Assembly: GCA_002477275.1 (NCBI GenBank)
Contig: DLOU01000025.1
Coordinates: 1-11,770 of the forward strand
DNA from: Caryophanales bacterium UBA7476
GTDB taxonomy: Bacteria > Bacillota_I > Bacilli_A > RF39 > UBA660
DNA length: 11,770 nucleotides
Direction of reading: 5' to 3'
The translations under genes were made by a program, and so were the position numbers. The notes under the pieces are model-generated. The model was not told where the DNA came from. It searched no databases and saw only the letters and a program-made list of their open reading frames with translations. Every line of letters begins with the position of its first letter. Within the stretch, counting starts at the first letter, position 1. Positions 1 through 7,130 of the stretch are shown here, piece by piece.

Positions 1-24
1 AAACGCACTTTCCTTATAAATTAA

Positions 25-59
25 AAAGCTTGGATTACAAACAATATCATCCAAGCTTT
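25..59 (-). terminator. Intrinsic terminator of the YfhO-like gene
   Basis: An 11-bp inverted repeat (AAAGCTTGGAT at 25-35, ATCCAAGCTTT at 49-59) with a 13-nt loop is followed, reading the minus strand, by a run of five T and further AT-rich sequence. The TGA stop codon of the membrane protein gene (47-49) falls at the foot of the stem and in the loop, so the hairpin overlaps the gene end. No other gene is visible between here and position 1. Confidence 0.8.
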
Positions 60-2245
60 ACATTTCTTTTACAAATGAATAAATATATTATACTAGTAAG
101 CAGAGAAATAATAGAGATGATTATTCCAATTTTTAAACCTGGAACTTTATATTTAAATATAATATTGTTCTCACCCTTATTAATCTTAATACCAATAAAA
201 CCATTATCTACATTTTCTATTTTTATCTTTTTTCCATTATTTGTCGCAACCCAACCATCATCAAAAGGTATCTGATATAAAGCAAAAGTATCATCACTAG
301 AAATAATATTAGATGTAAAACCATTTTTTATAAATTCAAATTCATTTTTAGTATATAAAACATTTTGAGAAAATAAGTACTTATATTTTGATATTTGATT
401 ATCAGATAAAACTATCTTTTTATTTAAAGTAGTAATTTTATCATCGTTAGAAAGTTTATTAAACGAAGAAGAACTAATATACTCATCAAAAGAAGAACCA
501 AAATCTAAATAATCATCATTAATATAAATATCATAATTATCTATCTTTTTAAAGAATTTGTAACCACTTTTTTCAACATCATCATTATCACATCTAATAA
601 TATATTTAACTCCTAGAAAATCATTTAGTTTTTTATCGTTTATATCTACAAGAGTATAAACTGATCTTTCTATTCCAATACTGTTAAAGAATGTAAAAAC
701 ACTTCCTGAAGTATTAGAATTAAATGATCTAATAGCGTGAATTCTTTTTGTATTAGATAAATTTGATGGGCAAGATGAAGAAGAATTACTTCTTGAATCA
801 CTAAGAACTTTAAATTCAGAATTATATTTAATATATTCTCTATAATTTTTGTTATTCCAGTAATTATTATAAGTATATAAAAAAGTAATAAAATTACCAT
901 ATAAGATTACAAAAAGGCATGTAAATAAAGTAATATATTTTAATCTTTTAATAGATTTTTTGTAATAAATTAAATTACATAGAATTATATCTAAGAATGA
1001 AACAAATATTATTATCATCGATGATTTAGAGTCAAAAACTAGAGTATCACGTTTAATGATTATTATTAAAGTAAATACTATATTTGCTAAAGTAATAAGA
1101 ACAGTTGATAATTTAATAGAATAATAACTTTCTATTGATTTAATAGTCATTAAAGTCATTATAAGTAAAGGCATAAATGCCCATCTTAAATAATATGTAG
1201 AATTAAATAAAACAAAAGAACTATTAAGTATAGGGATAAACATAAATATAAATGAAATAATAGTTATAATTGTATATGACTTTTTTGGATTTTTAAAAAT
1301 ATAAGATAAACAAAATATAAATCCTACAAGAGGTAAATATAATTCAGAACTCGAATAATTTTGAGCTGAAATTAAACTTCTTTTACCAAGTGACATTGAT
1401 TGAGCTGGGAGTAAAAAAGATTTGATTATTTCTAAATATCTAGAAGGAAAAAATAAAAACATATTCTTTAAAGTCCAAGTAGAAGTTAACCTACCATTAT
1501 TTAAAGTAAATAAAAATGTAGGAAGAAGAACAAACATAGTAATCAAAGTACCCAATAATCCTTCTAAAAGAATTGAGAAAAAACTCCTCCAAGTAAATTT
1601 ATAATCATGAGTAATTATTTTAACTAAATAATATAAAACAAGAAATATAACTTCTTCTATAAAGAAAAACCAGTTTGTAAAAGCACATAAGGATATGACA
1701 AGTAAAAATCTACCCTTTTTACCATCATAAACCAGATTATCAAGTGTATATAAAAGAAGTGGAAAGAAAACTACTACATCATGAAAATGATAAAAAAGTA
1801 TATTAGTAAGTTGAAAGCCAGAAAAAGTATAAATAACAGATCCAAGAATAGCATAATTCTTATTTTTAACATATCTTTTCAAGAATAAATAAGAAAATAG
1901 CCCAGCAAATCCATATTTTAATATAAAAATAGGACCAATTAGATATGGAAACACCTTACTAGGAAATAAATAACCAATCATATTGAAAGGACTAAATAAG
2001 TTATAAAAACTATATGTAGGTATAAAACTACTTCCTAAATCGTTATACCAAGAGAATAATATCTCACCATTCTTAATCAAATAATTATTAATCATATTAA
2101 AAGGTATTTGTTGAAGGTTAAAATCATCTATTAAATAATAAATGCCATAACCATGTATTATATTAAATATAACTATCAAAAACCCTAACAAAGTACACAA
2201 CAAAAAAGAAAAAAGACTTTTGTTTTTAATTATTTTTTTTATCAT
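47..2245 (-). CDS. YfhO-family multispanning membrane protein
   Basis: Predicted 732-residue polytopic membrane protein. An N-terminal hydrophobic segment (about residues 12-34) is followed by an extracytoplasmic-looking loop and many further hydrophobic helices up to about residue 460. A polar, Ser/Asn-rich globular region comes next, and one last membrane helix lies near residues 703-726. The C-terminal block just before that helix (about 659-701, with DDGW, NGKK and NKGENNIIFKY) matches the pattern I know from YfhO proteins. In Bacillus subtilis YfhO works with the glycosyltransferase CsbB in glycosylating lipoteichoic acid, and it is thought to act as a GT-C-like transferase on the outer face. 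Substrate specificity here is unknown. The length is somewhat short for the family (about 860 in B. subtilis). The start is supported by AGGTGAG upstream and an extended -10 promoter at 2273-2281. The gene appears to be transcribed alone. Confidence 0.85.
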   Translation of the reverse strand: MIKKIIKNKSLFSFLLCTLLGFLIVIFNIIHGYGIYYLIDDFNLQQIPFNMINNYLIKNGEILFSWYNDLGSSFIPTYSFYNLFSPFNMIGYLFPSKVFPYLIGPIFILKYGFAGLFSYLFLKRYVKNKNYAILGSVIYTFSGFQLTNILFYHFHDVVVFFPLLLYTLDNLVYDGKKGRFLLVISLCAFTNWFFFIEEVIFLVLYYLVKIITHDYKFTWRSFFSILLEGLLGTLITMFVLLPTFLFTLNNGRLTSTWTLKNMFLFFPSRYLEIIKSFLLPAQSMSLGKRSLISAQNYSSSELYLPLVGFIFCLSYIFKNPKKSYTIITIISFIFMFIPILNSSFVLFNSTYYLRWAFMPLLIMTLMTIKSIESYYSIKLSTVLITLANIVFTLIIIIKRDTLVFDSKSSMIIIFVSFLDIILCNLIYYKKSIKRLKYITLFTCLFVILYGNFITFLYTYNNYWNNKNYREYIKYNSEFKVLSDSRSNSSSSCPSNLSNTKRIHAIRSFNSNTSGSVFTFFNSIGIERSVYTLVDINDKKLNDFLGVKYIIRCDNDDVEKSGYKFFKKIDNYDIYINDDYLDFGSSFDEYISSSSFNKLSNDDKITTLNKKIVLSDNQISKYKYLFSQNVLYTKNEFEFIKNGFTSNIISSDDTFALYQIPFDDGWVATNNGKKIKIENVDNGFIGIKINKGENNIIFKYKVPGLKIGIIISIISLLTSIIYLFICKRNVKLG

Positions 2246-2272
2246 AAATTTAACTCACCTACTACTAAATAA

Positions 2273-2281
2273 AGTATAACA
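2273..2281 (-). promoter_or_regulatory. Extended -10 promoter of the YfhO-like gene
   Basis: On the minus strand the sequence reads TGTTATACT, an extended -10 element (TGn followed by TATACT), about 28 nt upstream of the ATG at 2245. No good -35 hexamer is visible. The upstream side overlaps the terminator hairpin of the preceding gene, which fits a promoter that relies on the TGn motif. Confidence 0.5.
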
Positions 2282-2295
2282 CTTCATAAAAAGAA

Positions 2296-2320
2296 AAACT
2301 ATATGAATTTCATATAGTTT
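2296..2320 (-). terminator. Hairpin terminator of the zinc-ribbon gene
   Basis: A 10-bp inverted repeat (AAACTATATG at 2296-2305, CATATAGTTT at 2311-2320) with a 5-nt loop starts immediately after the TGA stop at 2322-2324. On the minus strand it is followed by a T-rich stretch (TTCTTTTT). The stem is AT-rich and so not very stable, but its position and T-tract fit a factor-independent terminator. Confidence 0.65.
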
Positions 2321-2321
2321 A

Positions 2322-3710
2322 TCATTTTTGAACTTTAATATTACTTCCACTAACTAAATTATTATTTTTCCCAGCAATAGTACTAGAAGATAAACTCTTT
2401 CTTTCTTCCAAAAACGAATCATTACTTTTCAAATTTGAAATAGTGTTTTTAGTTTCTTTTTCATGAGTATGTCTAGCATTATCATTTCTATATCTAGTAT
2501 AAATATGTTTATAATAAATGAAGCCAGGAAGTACGAAAAATATCATAACCCAAATTGGAGCTTCTTCCATTGCAGACATAACAATAAATCCTATAATGAT
2601 TGAAATAATTTCTATTATTAAAGATATTAAGAATAATTTTGATGTATTAAGAGGTACACTTCCCATTATTTCTTTAGTTCTAGCATTAACAGCAATATAA
2701 TGAAGCATTTTATTATTCTTTTGATAATATGAGAATAACCAAACAGGTAGATAAGCTGCAATCCATTGAGATCCAAGTGTTTCAACAACTTCATTTTTCC
2801 AGCAAACACCACGATTATATTTTTTAATTGAATCATTAAGAGATGCTCTAATAACGTCTTTTATTTCTGCATCAGATTTATCTTTTAAATCAGATATATT
2901 TACATCCCTTTTTTCAGAAGTATATCCAACTAGATAGTTAGACTCAAATTTTACACAATTTTCAGTATCAAAAGGCATAATAGAGTTTATTATATTATTA
3001 GTTTTAAACTTATCATTGCTATTTAATCTATCAACATTAGATTCAATTGTTAAGTCATCAATAGTAATATCAAATTCACGATTAACATTATAAGCTCTAG
3101 CATCATAGTAAGTCTTCTTATTAATTGAATATGAACGAATTAATTCTTCTCCTTCACCACTAAAATTACAATGAGCATTAACATCAACTAGTAAGTAAGG
3201 AAAATAAACTCCAAAAGTATTTTCAGGAGTAAATTCCTTTTTAAATTCAGGTAAAGCATAAAACTGTCTATTACCAACAAATTCTTTAATGCTTTTTATA
3301 GCTTCTTCTTTTTGAATTTTAAAAGGAAGTATTGCATCAGGAACAGCTCCATTTTCTATTCTCTCATTAACTGTTAAAAGGCCATGACACCAGTGACATC
3401 TAGCCTGAGTAGAAGTTTTAGTATCAACAACAACTTCAGCACCACAACCAGGACATCTAAATGTCATAATGTCATCAAAGTTTTCATTAATATCACGTGC
3501 CCCACTACCTACTCTTTTAGTATTTAAATTTGTAAGATCTTTTTTAATACCATCTAACTCTTTAGCATCAAAAGTACTTTCACAATATACACAGTGAATT
3601 TTACCTAATTTCTCATTAAATTTAAGTTCACGAGCACCACAATTAGGGCACTCATTTTTTAAACTAGTAACCCCTTCCCCTGTTTCAATAACTTCAACAT
3701 CTTTATCCAT
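2322..3710 (-). CDS. Two-zinc-ribbon, membrane-anchored protein (TFIIB-type zinc ribbon family)
   Basis: A 462-residue protein. Two zinc-ribbon modules open it: C21-x2-C24 with C40-x2-C43, and C86-x2-C89 with C105-x2-C108 (CPNC/CVYC and CPGC/CHWC). A soluble mixed region of about 240 residues follows, then two hydrophobic helices near 358-380 and 384-401, and a polar basic tail. This layout matches the uncharacterised family annotated as TFIIB-type zinc ribbon-containing protein, sometimes mislabelled as PriA-like. The zinc ribbons may bind nucleic acid or protein, but no activity can be read from the sequence. The start is preceded by GGTGAT at short spacing. The gene begins 44 bases after the RhuM-Fic stop with no clear promoter between, so read-through is possible. 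It is probably a core gene rather than part of the defence island. Confidence 0.7.
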   Translation of the reverse strand: MDKDVEVIETGEGVTSLKNECPNCGARELKFNEKLGKIHCVYCESTFDAKELDGIKKDLTNLNTKRVGSGARDINENFDDIMTFRCPGCGAEVVVDTKTSTQARCHWCHGLLTVNERIENGAVPDAILPFKIQKEEAIKSIKEFVGNRQFYALPEFKKEFTPENTFGVYFPYLLVDVNAHCNFSGEGEELIRSYSINKKTYYDARAYNVNREFDITIDDLTIESNVDRLNSNDKFKTNNIINSIMPFDTENCVKFESNYLVGYTSEKRDVNISDLKDKSDAEIKDVIRASLNDSIKKYNRGVCWKNEVVETLGSQWIAAYLPVWLFSYYQKNNKMLHYIAVNARTKEIMGSVPLNTSKLFLISLIIEIISIIIGFIVMSAMEEAPIWVMIFFVLPGFIYYKHIYTRYRNDNARHTHEKETKNTISNLKSNDSFLEERKSLSSSTIAGKNNNLVSGSNIKVQK

Positions 3711-3754
3711 ACTATCACCAATATAATAGTAACATAAAGTTTTAAAAAATAATA

Positions 3755-4687
3755 CTATTTTTGAACAAGAAAGTTCATAATTAAGTTAATTAATATTTCT
3801 TTTTCAGAAGGATCAGATTGTGCTATTAAAAGAGTAATTGCTACTAAAGTATTATTATCTATAACTCTTTTATCATTAATATATAAAATATTATAAAAAT
3901 CAAGAAAATATATAAAAAGTGAAGCTGCTATTCTTTTATTACCATCAATAAAAGTATGATTTTTAGTAATTAGATATAAAAAATTAGAAGCTTTTTCCTC
4001 TATAGTTGGATAAACATCTTTCCCATCAAATGATTGATATATATTTCTAATAATTGATTGTAATCCTTTATCTCTTTCTAATCCGAACAAATTACTATCG
4101 CTATTAAATCTAAGTTTACTAATTACATTAATGCAATCTTCATACTTTATCATTTCAGATGATTTTATTCCTTTAGGTTTAACTAGCTTTCTATGATCAT
4201 AATCATCTAGTAAATCTAAGGCATTTGAATAAGAATTAATTACTTTAATAATATCTAAAGCTTCATCGCCACTTAATTCATAATTAATTCTTCCAGCAAT
4301 ATCAATTAACTTAACAGTCTTTTCTAAATAATCAAGTCTCCTTTGATTAACAGCATATCCTTTCATCATATAATCTTTTATAATACTATTAGCCCATTTT
4401 CTAAAGATAACACCCTTTTGGCTTTTTACACGATATCCAACACTGATAATTACATCTAAATCATAAAAATTAACAGGTTTATCAGAATTTGCAATTCGCA
4501 TTTTTTGAGAATTGCTTTCTTTATCCAATTCCTCATTAAAAGCATTTATAATATGCTTATTAATTGTCTTAACATCTCTGCCAAAAAGTTCAGCCATTTG
4601 AGCTTGTGATAACCATACAGTCTCATCTTTCATATTAACTTCTAATTTAACCCCTTGATTTTCAAAAATTATTATTTCATTTTTCAT
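3755..4687 (-). CDS. RhuM-family protein with C-terminal Fic/Doc domain
   Basis: A 310-residue fusion. The N-terminal part (about 1-115, with ETVWLSQAQMAELFGRDVKT and RVKSQKGVIFRKWAN) is the RhuM domain, which resembles phage KilA-N/Bro-type DNA-binding regions. The C-terminal part (about 175-310) carries the Fic/Doc signature HTFIDGNKR at 244-252, including the catalytic His244 and the D-G-N-K-R anion-binding loop. Fic/Doc enzymes transfer AMP or phosphate to protein targets, and Doc inactivates EF-Tu. RhuM-Fic fusions are common in bacteria, but their target is not known to me. A very strong AGGAGG (4696-4701), 8 nt before the ATG, fixes the start. The gene lies directly behind the terminator of RNA copy A with no clear promoter of its own, so expression may depend on read-through. 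It ends in TAG. No separate antitoxin gene is visible next to it. Confidence 0.85.
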   Translation of the reverse strand: MKNEIIIFENQGVKLEVNMKDETVWLSQAQMAELFGRDVKTINKHIINAFNEELDKESNSQKMRIANSDKPVNFYDLDVIISVGYRVKSQKGVIFRKWANSIIKDYMMKGYAVNQRRLDYLEKTVKLIDIAGRINYELSGDEALDIIKVINSYSNALDLLDDYDHRKLVKPKGIKSSEMIKYEDCINVISKLRFNSDSNLFGLERDKGLQSIIRNIYQSFDGKDVYPTIEEKASNFLYLITKNHTFIDGNKRIAASLFIYFLDFYNILYINDKRVIDNNTLVAITLLIAQSDPSEKEILINLIMNFLVQK

Positions 4688-4719
4688 ATTTATCTCCTCC
4701 TATATTAATTTAAATAATT

Positions 4720-4854
4720 AAAAAAAGGAGAATACTCCCATTTATCCAAATAAAGAAGTATTCTCCGCATGCATGTAATCTTTCTATCTTACCTTAGAAA
4801 GAAAACCCTAGTCGACCAAATTGTCATATTAACGCTCGGTAAGTAATTAATATA
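4720..4854 (-). ncRNA. Structured RNA element, copy A (unrecognised family)
   Basis: On the minus strand this element starts next to the stop codon of the broken DUF1016 gene. It contains, in order, a TATATTAATTACTT segment (4854-4841) that includes the first bases of a CTTACC hexamer (4843-4838), a 22-nt core (4837-4816) identical to copy B, and a 7-bp hairpin (CTTTCTA 4801-4795 / TAGAAAG 4786-4780) with loop AGGTAAGA. GGTAAG in the loop is complementary to CTTACC, giving a possible pseudoknot. An ACATGCATG motif precedes the terminator hairpin. No convincing -35 is seen, although TATAAT occurs upstream, so this copy may be read through from the DUF1016 gene. It lies 33 nt before the RhuM-Fic start. 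RNA status is inferred from covariation with copy B. I do not recognise it as a named riboswitch, ribozyme or antitoxin RNA. Confidence 0.65.
4727..4766 (-). terminator. Terminator hairpin of RNA copy A
   Basis: A perfect 10-bp stem (minus strand GGAGAATACT / AGTATTCTCC) encloses a 20-nt apical part that can form a small TTTAT/ATAAA inner hairpin. Seven T follow (4726-4720). It lies between the RNA core and the RhuM-Fic ribosome site, so it would limit transcription into that gene. Confidence 0.85.
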
Positions 4855-4859
4855 TTATA

Positions 4860-5884
4860 TTAAAGTAAATTCATGTTTTTCTTTTCATTTTCTATAACAT
4901 CAATAAGTTCTTTTTCACTTGGAATTGTTAATCTAAATTCAGAAGAAAATATTGTTTCATTATCTTCAGGTAAAGTATATTTAACTACTGTCTCATTTTT
5001 ATTTGTAGAAAGTAATATTCCAATTGTTTTGTTTTCATATTGCTCTTTTACATTTCTATCATAATAATTAACATACATTTCCATCTGTCCTATATCCTGA
5101 TGAGTAACTTTACCTATTTTTAAATCAATAATTACAAAACATTTTAGTAACCTATTATAAAATACTAAATCCGGATAAAAATGTTCTGCATCTATAGTAA
5201 TTCTCACTTGATTACCTAAAAATGTAAACTCCTTACCTAATTCCAACAAAAATTCTTTTAAATGTTCTAAAATATTTTTCTCTAAATCACTTTCTAAATA
5301 ATCCATATTCTCTTTTATATCTAAAAATTCAAGTACAAAAGGATCTTTAATGATATCTTTACCCTCAAAAATTCTATGTCCTTCAGAAGAAAGTTCCAAT
5401 AATTTGTCTTTATTTTTTGAATTAGCTATTCTCTCATAAAGTAATGTTGATATTTGCCTTTGTAATTCTCTAACATCCCATTTTGAATTAATACATTCAT
5501 GCATATAAAAACTTCTTTTATTTTCATCTTTTATTTTTATTAATTCAAAATAATGAGATATACTCAATTCGCTCGACAATGTTGAGCGAATTGGAAAAGA
5601 AGCATAAAATTGTCTCATTCTCCTAAGATTTTGTATTGAAAAGCCTTTACCAAAATAATTAGTAAGTTTTTTTATATAACATCTAATAAATAATTTCCAT
5701 ATTCAGCTCTCTTCTTGCCTTCTTGTTTTTCAACTATCTTTTTTCCTATGTTCCAACACAAATAAACCATCTCAGTATTTACAGTTCTGTATACTCTGTT
5801 TCGACTTTGTTCAACTAAATCTTTGATATCAACAAATAATTCATCTATTTCATCATCATCAATATTTATAATTTCGTTTTTCAT
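4860..5884 (-). pseudogene. Frameshifted DUF1016/YhcG-type PDDEXK nuclease
   Basis: One family gene is split into two frames. The first 70 codons (5884-5672, containing SRNRVYRTVNTEMVYLCWN and KRAEYGNYLLDVI) are the DUF1016 N-terminal domain and stop at TAA. The sequence resumes one frame over with KKLTNYFGKGFSIQNLRRMRQFY and runs to 4860. That second part keeps the nuclease core: D in the YPDL motif, then D-L-K in VIIDLKIG, then Q in HQDIGQMEMY. The junction is GTT ATA TAA followed by an A-tract and CTT. One inserted C or T before the A-tract would restore a single 340-residue frame, for example through a Ser codon expected at that place. The downstream ATG at 5618 lies inside a conserved motif, so it is not a likely original start. 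The original start is supported by AAGGAGG (5889-5895). The intact version would be a YhcG-like nuclease of presumed defence function. Confidence 0.8.
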
Positions 5885-5952
5885 TTTTCCTCCTTAACAA
5901 ATATAAATTTTTAAAAATAAAACTATTACATATATCACAACCTTTCAAGAAA

Positions 5953-6072
5953 AATAAAAAGGAGACACCTCCTAAAAAGGTATCTCCGCATCATGCATGT
6001 TTTCTTCTTGCTTCAAAAAACACACTTTATCGTCCAAATTGTCATATTAACGCTCAGCAAGTAATTAATATA
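5953..6072 (-). ncRNA. Structured RNA element, copy B (unrecognised family)
   Basis: Second copy of the element, with a good promoter of its own. The order matches copy A: a TATATTAATTACTT segment (6072-6059) overlapping the hexamer CTTGCT (6061-6056), then the identical 22-nt core (6055-6034). A 7-bp hairpin follows (6021-6015 with 6005-5999, one G-U pair) with the 9-nt loop GAAGCAAGA, then ACATGCATG and a terminator stem. AGCAAG in the loop pairs with CTTGCT. Relative to copy A, both partners of the pseudoknot change at two positions and still pair, and the hairpin stem shows similar compensatory changes. The predicted transcript is about 120 nt. It lies 3' of the intact DUF1016 gene and 5' of the broken one. 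It could be a free small RNA or a leader with an attenuator. No named family is recognised. Confidence 0.7.
5961..5987 (-). terminator. Terminator hairpin of RNA copy B
   Basis: A 10-bp stem (minus strand GGAGATACCT / AGGTGTCTCC, one U-G pair) with a 7-nt loop is followed by TTTTTATTTTT (5960-5950). The outer GGAGA/TCTCC pairs are the same as in copy A while inner pairs and loop differ, so the structure rather than the sequence is kept. Confidence 0.85.
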
Positions 6073-6077
6073 AATAC

Positions 6078-6105
6078 ATTATAGCACAAAATTATCAACT
6101 AACAA
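6078..6105 (-). promoter_or_regulatory. Promoter of RNA copy B
   Basis: On the minus strand TTGTTA (6105-6100) is followed after 16 nt by TATAAT (6083-6078). The -10 is extended by TGC, giving TGCTATAAT. Transcription would start near 6071-6072, exactly where similarity to copy A begins. This is the best promoter in the window and supports separate transcription of the element. Confidence 0.75.
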
Positions 6106-6126
6106 ACAAATATTCGTACATAATAA

Positions 6127-6144
6127 TTGGTAATTTTTGGTAAT
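6127..6144. repeat. TTACCA box 1 (direct-repeat form)
   Basis: Two TTGGTAAT units (6127-6134 and 6137-6144), one helical turn apart, lie between the stop of the intact DUF1016 gene and the promoter of RNA copy B. On the minus strand they read TTACCA-N4-TTACCA, the same arrangement as the box at 8607-8626. They end 21 nt upstream of the RNA promoter's -35. Confidence 0.55.
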
Positions 6145-6146
6145 TA

Positions 6147-7052
6147 TTAATCAATCAAAACACTATTTAAAACTTTATATTCTTTGCTAATAATTCTTTC
6201 ATCGCTAGAATATTCTAAAACAAATTTATTATCTTTCTTACAAATAATTATTCCAATAGTCCTATCTTCATCAATAGTTTTTAAATTTTTATCTATATAA
6301 TTCATATAAACCTGTATTTGACCAATATGTTCTTTTTTTAGTTCAGTAACTTTTAATTCAATCACAGCATAACATTTAAATCTAATATTATAAAGAAGTA
6401 AATCAATATAGTTATATCTATCTCCTATTTTAACTTTATATTCGTTTCTAACAAATGTAAATCCAATACCCAACTCATCCAAAAAAGAAGGTATATCTTC
6501 AAGTATTAGTTTTTGAAGTACTTTTTCAGATATAATTTCATAATTACTATTATTCTTTATAAAAATAGGATTCTTAACAAAATCAGTAGCACTCCCCTTA
6601 TTATTAAGTAATAACTTATTTTTTGAATCATTAGGTAATCTTTCATATTCTTTGTTCTTAATTTTTTCTCTAAGTTGTCTAACAGATAGGTTCTGTTTTT
6701 CACAAATACTAATATAATACTTTATTTCATCCATGCTTAACCATAAAAGCTCACAATAATGAGAATATGATAATTTGGCAGACAGTGTCTGCCATTTTAA
6801 AGAAAGTGAAATTTTACATAATTGTCTTATATTTCTAAGATTTCTTTCACTATATCCTTTTCCAAGTTCATTTGTTAATTTTTTCGAATATTCTTTAATA
6901 ATACCTTCGCCATAATGTTTGCCAGCTTCACTAAGTAATCTACCCACATTATAATAAGTACTAAGATCACTTCTATTAGCCAAATAATTCTTAACTTTTC
7001 TATTAATCTCATTTTCAATCAGTTCATTTTTTATCTGCTCATAAAAATTCAT
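6147..7052 (-). CDS. DUF1016/YhcG-type PDDEXK nuclease domain protein
   Basis: An intact 301-residue member of the DUF1016 family (YhcG-like). The N-terminal helical domain (about 1-130) has the family pattern, with KLTNELGKGYSERNLRNIRQ at about 58-77 and LSYSHYCELL further on. The C-terminal PDDEXK nuclease domain (about 175-301) shows D217 in YIDLLLYN, E232-L-K234 in VIELK, and Q245 in HIGQIQVYMNYID, so the catalytic set is complete. Such proteins are predicted Mg-dependent nucleases, often found beside restriction-modification and toxin-antitoxin genes. Their exact target is not settled to my knowledge. It is clearly diverged from the broken copy downstream, so the two are not a recent duplication. 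GAGGTG (7058-7063) precedes the ATG. The gene follows the XRE-ImmA gene and a terminator, and is followed by TTACCA box 1 and RNA copy B. Confidence 0.85.
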   Translation of the reverse strand: MNFYEQIKNELIENEINRKVKNYLANRSDLSTYYNVGRLLSEAGKHYGEGIIKEYSKKLTNELGKGYSERNLRNIRQLCKISLSLKWQTLSAKLSYSHYCELLWLSMDEIKYYISICEKQNLSVRQLREKIKNKEYERLPNDSKNKLLLNNKGSATDFVKNPIFIKNNSNYEIISEKVLQKLILEDIPSFLDELGIGFTFVRNEYKVKIGDRYNYIDLLLYNIRFKCYAVIELKVTELKKEHIGQIQVYMNYIDKNLKTIDEDRTIGIIICKKDNKFVLEYSSDERIISKEYKVLNSVLID

Positions 7053-7069
7053 CTAATCACCTCGAATGT

Positions 7070-7099
7070 ATTATAATTAGCAAAATTTATTAAACACAA
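7070..7099 (-). promoter_or_regulatory. Possible promoter of the intact DUF1016 gene
   Basis: On the minus strand a perfect TATAAT (7075-7070) lies 18 nt after a weak TTGTGT (7099-7094). The predicted start would leave only about 11 nt before the ATG, with the ribosome site at the 5' end of the message. This is unusual, so the call is tentative. TTACCA box 2 lies just upstream of the -35. Confidence 0.35.
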
Positions 7100-7125
7100 A
7101 AAAATTACCAAATTTTGGTAATTTT
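7098..7125 (-). terminator. Terminator of the toxin-antitoxin operon
   Basis: A perfect 12-bp inverted repeat (7101-7112 and 7114-7125) lies just after the XRE-ImmA stop. It is followed on the minus strand by seven T including the end of the stem. It works as a hairpin/T-tract terminator and at the same time contains a TACCAA-N3-TTGGTA box (7106-7120). Confidence 0.7.
7106..7120. repeat. TACCAA-N3-TTGGTA box 2
   Basis: Inverted repeat TACCAA-ATT-TTGGTA, identical in arms and spacing to the box at 8572-8586. It is embedded in the terminator hairpin downstream of the XRE-ImmA gene and directly upstream of the possible promoter of the intact DUF1016 gene, so it may serve as operator as well as part of the terminator. 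Confidence 0.55.
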
Positions 7126-7130
7126 CTATA

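Noticed and set aside
30..275. Plus-strand open frames at 30-275, 1422-1604, 2518-2700 and 4873-5064
   Set aside because: They lie antisense inside well-supported minus-strand genes, and their products show no recognisable family.
670..900. A 76-residue minus-strand frame inside the YfhO-like gene
   Set aside because: It is an alternate frame in the middle of an intact family gene, without a ribosome site.
47..3710. Use of TGA as Trp (Mycoplasma-type code)
   Set aside because: TGA ends the YfhO-like and zinc-ribbon genes at expected lengths, and Trp is encoded by TGG in the genes read.
3741..3760. Weak AAAATA/TATTTT hairpin after the RhuM-Fic gene as a terminator
   Set aside because: The stem is only six A-T pairs with a 4-nt loop and is expected by chance in such AT-rich DNA.
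5660..5684. Programmed -1 frameshift at A AAA AAC in the DUF1016 gene
   Set aside because: An in-frame TAA lies immediately before the slippery codons, so ribosomes would stop before reaching them.
4720..6072. RNA elements as integron attC sites or a CRISPR array
   Set aside because: There are only two copies, no short spacers, no RYYYAAC/GTTRRRY ends in the right places, and no integrase or cas gene in the window.
4860..7052. Recent tandem duplication of a whole DUF1016-RNA unit
   Set aside because: The two DUF1016 proteins are clearly diverged, including around the nuclease motifs, while the RNA core is identical. A simple recent duplication does not explain this.
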